Below the pieces are notes generated by a model that saw only the letters and a list, made by a program, of their open reading frames with translations, did no database searches and had not been told where the DNA came from. This document shows, piece after piece, positions 5,727 to 9,866 of a stretch of DNA of 9,866 nucleotides. The stretch comes from Chloroflexales bacterium. GTDB lineage: Bacteria; Chloroflexota; Chloroflexia; Chloroflexales; Chloroflexaceae. The stretch covers positions 1-9,866 of the forward strand of contig JAAXUL010000227.1 of assembly GCA_013336035.1 (NCBI GenBank). The letters run 5' to 3'. Each line of letters begins with the position of its first letter. The first letter of the stretch is position 1. A program made the translations under genes and the position numbers.

Positions 5727-6543
5727 GATCTCGCGTGCCGTCACCTTCGGCCAGTACCTCAACCTGGGCTCGCCGCTCCACCGGCTGGACCCGCGGACGA
5801 AGCTGTCGAGCGTCGCCGTACTGATGACCGCGCTGATGCTCTGCCGCACCCCGGGCGGGCTGGCGGTGGGCCTGCTGGCGGCGGCGCTCATCCAGGTCGT
5901 GGGCCGCATCCCGCTCGGCTATACGCTCCGCGGCCTCCGGCTGCTGATCACCACCATGCTCTTCCTGTTCATCTTCCAGGCGCTCTTCTACCGGGCGTCG
6001 CCCGAAGAGACCCTCTGGAGCTGGTGGCTCCTGTCGTTCTCCTGGGCCGGCGTGCGCCAGGGCGCGGTGATGGTGGTGCGTGTTGTGCTGCTCTATCATC
6101 TGACCACGACGCTGATGTTCACCACGACGCTGATGGATCTTGCTGACGGCGTCGAGATTATGCTAAAGCCGCTCACACGGGTGGGCGTGCCTGTGAACGA
6201 GCTGGTGATGACCCTGGTGGTGGCTCTGAAGTTTGTGCCGGTGCTGATCGGCGAGCTGGAGCAGCTGATCAAGGCCCAGATGGCGCGCGGCGCCGCCTTC
6301 GACCAGGGGAGTATCCTGGCCCGGGCGCGCACCATCGGCGCGACCCTGGTGCCCCTGTTCATCAATGCGCTTGGTCGCGCCGAGGTGATGACGGCGGCGA
6401 TGCATGCGCGCTGCTACCGCGGTGGACAGGGCCGCACCAAACGGCGTGTGCTGACCTTGCGACTGGCCGATGGGGTCGCCCTGGCGGTGGCACTCTCGCT
6501 GTCCGCCGGCGCGCTCTGGCTGAGCCTGGGCCTGAATGTCTAA
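5716..6543 (+). CDS. ecfT: ECF transporter coupling (T) component
   Basis: This 276-residue membrane protein couples ATP hydrolysis by EcfA to movement of the S component. It opens with SPLHRLDPRTKL, the hallmark entry of EcfT/CbiQ proteins. Hydrophobic helices are seen at about 32-60, 69-92, 105-130 and 255-274. Cytoplasmic coupling-helix motifs are ARG (in AQMARGAAF, about 195) and ARC (in MHARCYRGG, about 230); the second replaces the consensus Gly by Cys, a change I recall in other family members. I chose ATG 5716 because GAGGAG (5703-5708) stands 7 bases upstream and family similarity starts immediately. The frame is open back to 5482, but that stretch is only ecfA read in another frame. 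The 11-base overlap with ecfA implies translational coupling. Confidence 0.92.
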   Translation: MSFEISRAVTFGQYLNLGSPLHRLDPRTKLSSVAVLMTALMLCRTPGGLAVGLLAAALIQVVGRIPLGYTLRGLRLLITTMLFLFIFQALFYRASPEETLWSWWLLSFSWAGVRQGAVMVVRVVLLYHLTTTLMFTTTLMDLADGVEIMLKPLTRVGVPVNELVMTLVVALKFVPVLIGELEQLIKAQMARGAAFDQGSILARARTIGATLVPLFINALGRAEVMTAAMHARCYRGGQGRTKRRVLTLRLADGVALAVALSLSAGALWLSLGLNV

Positions 6544-6570
6544 CCGTCAAGCGTCTGTCTGGAGATCACG

Positions 6571-7458
6571 ATGAGCACCGCAGCGCTAATGGCGCCTCCG
6601 CCGGATCTCGCGCCGCTGAGCCGTACGATCACCCTTGCGCAGGGCCTACGTATCCACTACTTCGAGGCCGGCGACCCCGCCGCGCCCACGCTCGTGCTCA
6701 TCCACGGACTCGGCGATGAGGCCGACACTTGGCGGCACGTCCTGCACCCACTCGCTGCGACCCATCGGGTGATCGCGCTGGATCTCCCCGGCTTCGGGCG
6801 CAGCGACCACCCGCGCCGGGCCTACACCCTGGTGTTCTTCGCCCAGACCGTCGCGCAGCTGCTGGCAGCGCTTGGGGTAGAGCGTGCCACGCTGGTCGGG
6901 AGCTCGCTGGGCGCGGCGGTGGCGCAACGGCTCGCCCTGGGCCGCCCCGATCTCGTCGAGCGCCTGGTGCTGAGCGGCGGCGCCCTTCCGGTAGAGCGGG
7001 GCCGGCCCCCGGCAGCCCTCTGGTGGTTCCTCGCCCCTGGGGTCGGCGAGGCGGTCTATACAAGCTTGCGCCGCTCACAGAACGAGGCGTACGCGACCCT
7101 GCGGCCCTACTACGCCGATCTTGAGGCCCTCCCGGCCGCCGACCGCGCCTTTCTGCGCGAGCGGGTCTGGGCGCGAGTCTGGAGCGCCGGCCAGCGACGG
7201 GCCTTCCTCTCCGCGCTGCGCTGGCTCACGCTCGAGCGCGCGCTGCGGGCGCCTGAGCTGCGCCGCCGCCTGGTCGGGTTGGCGGTGCCGACGGTCCTGA
7301 TCTGGGGTGAGTTTGACCACATTGTCGCCCGTGCCGAGGGCGAGGCGATGGCGGCGCTGCTGCCCAACGCACGCCTGGAGGTGATCAGCGCCGCCGGCCA
7401 CCTGCCGCACCAGGAGCGGCCCGATACCTTTGTCGCCGTGCTGGAGCGCACGCAATGA
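6571..7458 (+). CDS. Alpha/beta-fold hydrolase, last gene of the ECF operon
   Basis: This 295-residue protein has no signal peptide, so is probably cytoplasmic. The oxyanion-hole motif is IHGLG (44-48), the nucleophile elbow is GSSLG with Ser112, the acid is probably Asp249 (WGEFDHIV) and the base His277 (AAGHLPHQERP). LDLPGFGRSDHP between them is typical of the BioH/MhpC/haloperoxidase-like subfamily, with a helical cap at about 140-230. It would cleave an ester, amide or C-C bond of a small molecule. GGAG (6561-6564) lies 6 bases before the ATG, and ecfT ends 27 bases upstream with no terminator between, so co-transcription is likely. It may process the imported compound, for example by releasing a vitamin from an ester. 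That role is inferred from position only; hydrolases of this fold are too diverse to name the substrate. Confidence 0.85.
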   Translation: MSTAALMAPPPDLAPLSRTITLAQGLRIHYFEAGDPAAPTLVLIHGLGDEADTWRHVLHPLAATHRVIALDLPGFGRSDHPRRAYTLVFFAQTVAQLLAALGVERATLVGSSLGAAVAQRLALGRPDLVERLVLSGGALPVERGRPPAALWWFLAPGVGEAVYTSLRRSQNEAYATLRPYYADLEALPAADRAFLRERVWARVWSAGQRRAFLSALRWLTLERALRAPELRRRLVGLAVPTVLIWGEFDHIVARAEGEAMAALLPNARLEVISAAGHLPHQERPDTFVAVLERTQ

Positions 7459-7461
7459 CGC

Positions 7462-7483
7462 ACCCCATCCCCTTCACTGGGGT
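7462..7483 (+). terminator. Weak hairpin after the hydrolase gene, possible terminator
   Basis: ACCCC (7462-7466) can pair with GGGGT (7479-7483), or alternatively CCCC (7469-7472) with GGGG (7479-7482) around a TTCACT loop. There is no T-run after it, so an intrinsic terminator is doubtful. It lies 4 bases after the stop codon and about 18 bases before the metY promoter, where a transcription boundary would be expected. Confidence 0.3.
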
Positions 7484-7500
7484 AGTATCAGTCAGCATAC

Positions 7501-7529
7501 TTGACAATTTCAGTCTATTAAGTTAAGAT
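7501..7529 (+). promoter_or_regulatory. Sigma70-like promoter of metY
   Basis: A perfect TTGACA (7501-7506), a 17-base spacer and TAAGAT (7524-7529, 4 of 6) lie in an AT-rich patch. The start would be near 7536. The -35 lies inside a 15-base element (7498-7512) that matches 13 of 15 bases at the ECF promoter (3207-3221). Both copies contain the dyad TGA-N5-TCA. Confidence 0.7.
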
Positions 7530-7536
7530 ATCGCCT

Positions 7537-7713
7537 AAGCATTCGTGTACCGTTCCAACCAGAGAGCTCATCGCCTCCGCAGAGGCCCGGCCTCCCACTA
7601 CGCCGGACTCTTCCCGCTCGCTGTCCTGGCCCTCAGGCCACGCTCGCCTTGTCGCCCGCGCCGCTCGTCCGCCGCGCGCTTGTTTCGCCATGCTTTGCGA
7701 AGGAGATCCCCCT
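7537..7713 (+). promoter_or_regulatory. GC-rich metY 5' leader with stacked hairpins, possible cis-regulator
   Basis: About 177 transcribed bases separate the promoter from the metY ATG. Three perfect short hairpins are visible: GCCTC-CGCA-GAGGC (7573-7586), directly abutted by CCGGC-N10-GCCGG (7587-7606), then TGGCC-CTCA-GGCCA (7627-7640). GAGGC (7582-7586) could also pair with the second GCCTC (7590-7594), which would exclude the first two stems. The rest is C/T-rich. I see no SAM-I, SAM-II or T-box signature and no Met- or Cys-rich leader peptide. Long structured leaders are common before methionine genes, but at this GC content short stems also occur by chance. Confidence 0.35.
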
Positions 7714-9003
7714 ATGAGTACCGACGAGATCCGCTTCACCGGCTTCGACACCCTGGCCCTGCACGCCGGCCAGGTGCCCGACCCCGCCACCGGCGCCCGC
7801 GCCGTGCCGATCTTTGCCTCCACCTCCTTCACCTTCAAAGACACCGGCCACGCCGCGCGCCTCTTCGACCTCGCCGAGCTGGGCTTCATCTACACCCGCA
7901 TCGGCAACCCGACCCAGGACGTGCTCGAGCAGCGCATCGCGGCCCTCGAGGGCGGCGTCGCAGCCCTGGCGCTCGCCTCCGGCCAGGCCGCCGTCTCCTT
8001 CAGCATCCTGGCCCTCGCCTCCGTCGGCGACAACATCGTCTCGTCCACCGACCTCTACGGCGGCACCTACACCCTCTTCCAGGAGGAGCTGCCCCTGCGC
8101 GGCATCACCACCCGCTTTGTGGACGGGCGTGATATCGAGGGCTTCAAGGCCGCCATCGACGAGCACACCAAAGCGGTCTTCCTCGAGCTGATCGGCAACC
8201 CCCGGCTCGACGTGCTCGACCTGGAGGCCATCGCCGCCGTCGCCCACGCTGCCGGCGTGCCGGTGATCGTCGACGCGACCACGGCGACGCCCTACCTCTG
8301 GAAGCCGATCGAGCACGGCGCCGACATCGTGGTCCACTCGGCCACCAAGTATATCGGCGGCCACGGCACCAGCATCGGCGGCCTGATCGTCGACAGCGGG
8401 AAGTTCGACTGGACCAACGGGCGCTTCCCCGAGTTCACCCAGCCCACCACGGCCTACCACGGCCTCGTCTACAGCGAAGCGTTCGGCAACCTGGCCTATA
8501 TCGTCAAGGTGCGCGTGCAGCTGCTGCGCAACATCGGCGCGGCCCTGAGCCCCTTCAACGCCTTCCTGTTGCTCCAGGGCCTCGAGACCCTGAGCCTGCG
8601 CGTGCAGCGCCACAGCGACAACGCCCTGGCCGTGGCGAAGTTCCTCCAGGAGCACGAGAAGGTGGAGTGGGTGCTCTACCCCGGCCTGCCGGACCACCCG
8701 AGCTACGCCCTGGCCCAGAAGTACCTGCCCAAGGGGCAGAGCGGCCTGGTCGGCTTCGGGATCAAGGGCGGGCGGGAAGCGGGCCAGCGCTTCATCGAGC
8801 AGCTGAAGCTGTTCTCGCACCTGGTGAACATCGGCGACGCCAAGAGCCTGGCGGTCCACCCGGCGACGACGACCCACCGCCAGCTCTCGCCCGCGCAGCA
8901 GCAGGCCAGCGGCGTCACCGACGAGTATGTGCGCCTCTCGGTCGGCATCGAGAGCATCGACGACATCCTCGCCGACCTCGAGCAGGCCCTCGCGGCAGTT
9001 TGA
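7714..9003 (+). CDS. metY: O-acetyl-L-homoserine sulfhydrylase (aminocarboxypropyltransferase)
   Basis: This 429-residue cytoplasmic PLP enzyme makes homocysteine from O-acetylhomoserine and sulfide, or methionine when methanethiol is the sulfur donor. It opens with GFDTLALHAGQVPDPATGAR and carries PIFASTSF, FIYTRIGNPT, and ALASGQAAVSF followed by SSTDLYGGTY (cofactor phosphate region). The PLP lysine is Lys212 in HSATKYIGGHGTSIGG, the GHGTSIGG tail being specific to MetY-type members over MetB/MetC. The C-terminal NIGDAKSLAVHPATTTH is also typical. Length matches the family (about 425-435). I take the ATG at 7714 because AGGAG (7701-7705) is 8 bases upstream and the family start follows; an in-frame ATG at 7690 would add eight unlike residues. 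Codon use is notably C-ended, consistent with high expression. It has its own promoter and long leader. Confidence 0.93.
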   Translation: MSTDEIRFTGFDTLALHAGQVPDPATGARAVPIFASTSFTFKDTGHAARLFDLAELGFIYTRIGNPTQDVLEQRIAALEGGVAALALASGQAAVSFSILALASVGDNIVSSTDLYGGTYTLFQEELPLRGITTRFVDGRDIEGFKAAIDEHTKAVFLELIGNPRLDVLDLEAIAAVAHAAGVPVIVDATTATPYLWKPIEHGADIVVHSATKYIGGHGTSIGGLIVDSGKFDWTNGRFPEFTQPTTAYHGLVYSEAFGNLAYIVKVRVQLLRNIGAALSPFNAFLLLQGLETLSLRVQRHSDNALAVAKFLQEHEKVEWVLYPGLPDHPSYALAQKYLPKGQSGLVGFGIKGGREAGQRFIEQLKLFSHLVNIGDAKSLAVHPATTTHRQLSPAQQQASGVTDEYVRLSVGIESIDDILADLEQALAAV

Positions 9004-9072
9004 GGCGAGGGGCAGCTTTCCGCATCAGCCCGGCGCCATCGCGCAACACACCGCAGAGCAAAAGTCCCACAT

Positions 9073-9735
9073 ATGCTTCTCGCCGAACTACGACAACAGG
9101 TGCTCGAGACGGCCCGCAAGCTGATGGTCGATCAGCTTGTGCATGGATCGCAGGGAAATGTGAGCGCGATCGACCGCGAGCGGGGGCTGATCGCAATCAC
9201 TCCGTCAGCATCTGACTATACGACCATGACCGCCGACGATATTACGGTCATCGACCAGCATGAGCAGATCATCGAGGGGCGCTGGCGCCCCTCGATCGAG
9301 ACGCCGCTGCATACCCTGTTCTACCAGCGGCGCCCAGATGTGGGCGCCGTGATCCACTGTCACGCCCCGTACGCCTCGGGCTTCGCGGCGGCCCTGCGGC
9401 CAATCCCGCTGGTGCTGTCCGAAGGGGCGGCCTGCATCGGCCACGAGGTGCCGGTCGCGCCGTTTCTCCCCTCAGGCACCGCCGAGTTTGCCCAGGTGGT
9501 GCTGGAGACGATCGGACAGGGATCGGCCGCCGTGCTGGGGCAGCACGGCATCGTCGCCTGTGGCGTCGATCCTCGCCGCGCGTACAGCACCATTGTCGCA
9601 GTAGAGGACAACGCGCGCGCCACGATCTTCGCACGGCTGCTGGGTGTCGAGGCGCCGCCCATCCCAGATAAGGTCGCCCAGTCGCTGCACCAGTGGTGGC
9701 TCGACCGCTACCGACGCACGGCGGCTGACGCATAA
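9073..9735 (+). CDS. Class II (zinc) aldolase/adducin-family sugar-phosphate aldolase
   Basis: This 220-residue cytoplasmic metalloenzyme belongs to the FucA/AraD/MtnB family. GSQGNVSAIDRERGLIAITPSA (about 26-47) is the substrate-phosphate region. Putative metal and acid residues are Glu76 (SIETPLH), His95 and His97 (IHCHAPYAS), and His158 (GQHGIVACG). They are offset by exactly three from E. coli L-fuculose-1-phosphate aldolase (Glu73, His92, His94, His155). The family splits dihydroxyacetone phosphate from sugar-1-phosphates, or dehydrates methylthioribulose-1-phosphate (MtnB). Retention of a Glu at the Glu73 position favours aldolase chemistry. It follows metY by 69 bases on the same strand with no terminator in between, so it may belong to methylthio salvage, but L-fuculose or other sugars are equally possible. 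The Shine-Dalgarno is poor (only AAAAG upstream). Confidence 0.87.
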   Translation: MLLAELRQQVLETARKLMVDQLVHGSQGNVSAIDRERGLIAITPSASDYTTMTADDITVIDQHEQIIEGRWRPSIETPLHTLFYQRRPDVGAVIHCHAPYASGFAAALRPIPLVLSEGAACIGHEVPVAPFLPSGTAEFAQVVLETIGQGSAAVLGQHGIVACGVDPRRAYSTIVAVEDNARATIFARLLGVEAPPIPDKVAQSLHQWWLDRYRRTAADA

Positions 9736-9763
9736 CATCCAGACTCAGTAGATCACAAGTTGA

Positions 9764-9866
9764 TCATGGCGACGGGAGGCTGACTTCAGAGCGCGTCCCA
9801 TAGAGACGTTCGATGGCCCGATTGAGGAATTGGCGCATGCGGTCAAAGCGAAACTGGGCGCGGGCG
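9764..9866 (-). CDS. 3' end of an unidentified minus-strand gene (partial)
   Basis: On the minus strand a frame entering from the right edge reads 33 codons to a TGA (9766-9764). It includes FRFDRMRQFLNRAIERLYG, a basic amphipathic helix-like segment, and then a short polar tail. The residue mix looks like a real protein C-terminus. It would be convergent with the aldolase gene, 28 bases away. I do not recognise the family. A second minus frame and one plus frame without a start codon are also open over part of this stretch, so the call rests on composition alone. Confidence 0.35.
   Translation of the reverse strand, partial: ARAQFRFDRMRQFLNRAIERLYGTRSEVSLPSP

Noticed and set aside
3861..5909. 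Minus-strand open frame of 682 codons opposite ecfA
   Set aside because: It lies antisense to a clear ATPase gene; its protein is rich in Arg, Gln, His and Asp as expected for a GC-rich shadow frame, with no recognisable domain.
7545..8132. Plus-strand frame starting with GTG in the metY leader and running into metY
   Set aside because: Arg/Pro/His-rich out-of-frame product, no Shine-Dalgarno, and most of it overlaps metY in another frame.
7633..8877. Minus-strand open frame of 414 codons opposite metY
   Set aside because: It mirrors the strongly C-ended codon use of metY; the Gly/Val/Glu-rich product has no motif.
1..9866. CRISPR arrays, tRNA or rRNA genes, insertion sequences with terminal repeats
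   Set aside because: I looked on both strands and found no regularly spaced repeats, no cloverleaf or rRNA-like stretches, and no recognisable transposase.

Overview
The window is about 68% GC by eye. It holds dense housekeeping and transport genes plus two short AT-rich promoter islands. The gene types (betaine-type ABC transporter, NrtS, a self-contained ECF transporter, MetY) and the codon use would fit a Chloroflexota bacterium. That is an inference from style; no taxonomic marker is complete here.

Left part (1-3180). The window opens inside a fragment of the ribosomal protein L4 gene (rplD), which breaks off near base 119. An OpuC/ProV-type ABC ATPase (142-1140) and its permease (1153-1773) follow as a two-gene unit, with no substrate-binding protein or second permease in view. 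Two convergent minus-strand genes come next: nrtS, a small nitrate/nitrite transporter (1778-2014), and a zinc-free MDR-type quinone oxidoreductase (2046-2990). Just upstream of the oxidoreductase is what looks like the C-terminal stub of a second MDR gene (2991-3089). A broken rplD, a partial transporter operon and an MDR stub suggest rearrangement, or an assembly junction at the far left.

Middle (3181-7458). An AT-rich island carries face-to-face, overlapping sigma70-like promoters. The forward one drives a tight operon: an ECF transporter S component (3280-3864), an ECF ATPase with both ATPase domains in one chain (ecfA, 3924-5726), the coupling protein ecfT (5716-6543, overlapping ecfA by 11 bases), and an alpha/beta hydrolase (6571-7458). 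This is a complete group I ECF uptake system of unknown substrate. The fused ATPase is asymmetric: non-consensus residues in both halves map to one of its two composite ATP sites.

Right part (7459-9866). A second AT-rich island holds a good promoter, then a leader of about 177 bases with three small hairpins and one alternative pairing. After it come metY (O-acetylhomoserine sulfhydrylase, 7714-9003) and a class II aldolase (9073-9735). This pair could belong to methylthio-compound salvage, in which released methanethiol is re-assimilated by MetY; that is inference. The metY and ECF promoters share a 15-base element (13 of 15 identical) covering the -35 region, so co-regulation is possible. 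The window ends in the 3' part of an unidentified minus-strand gene.
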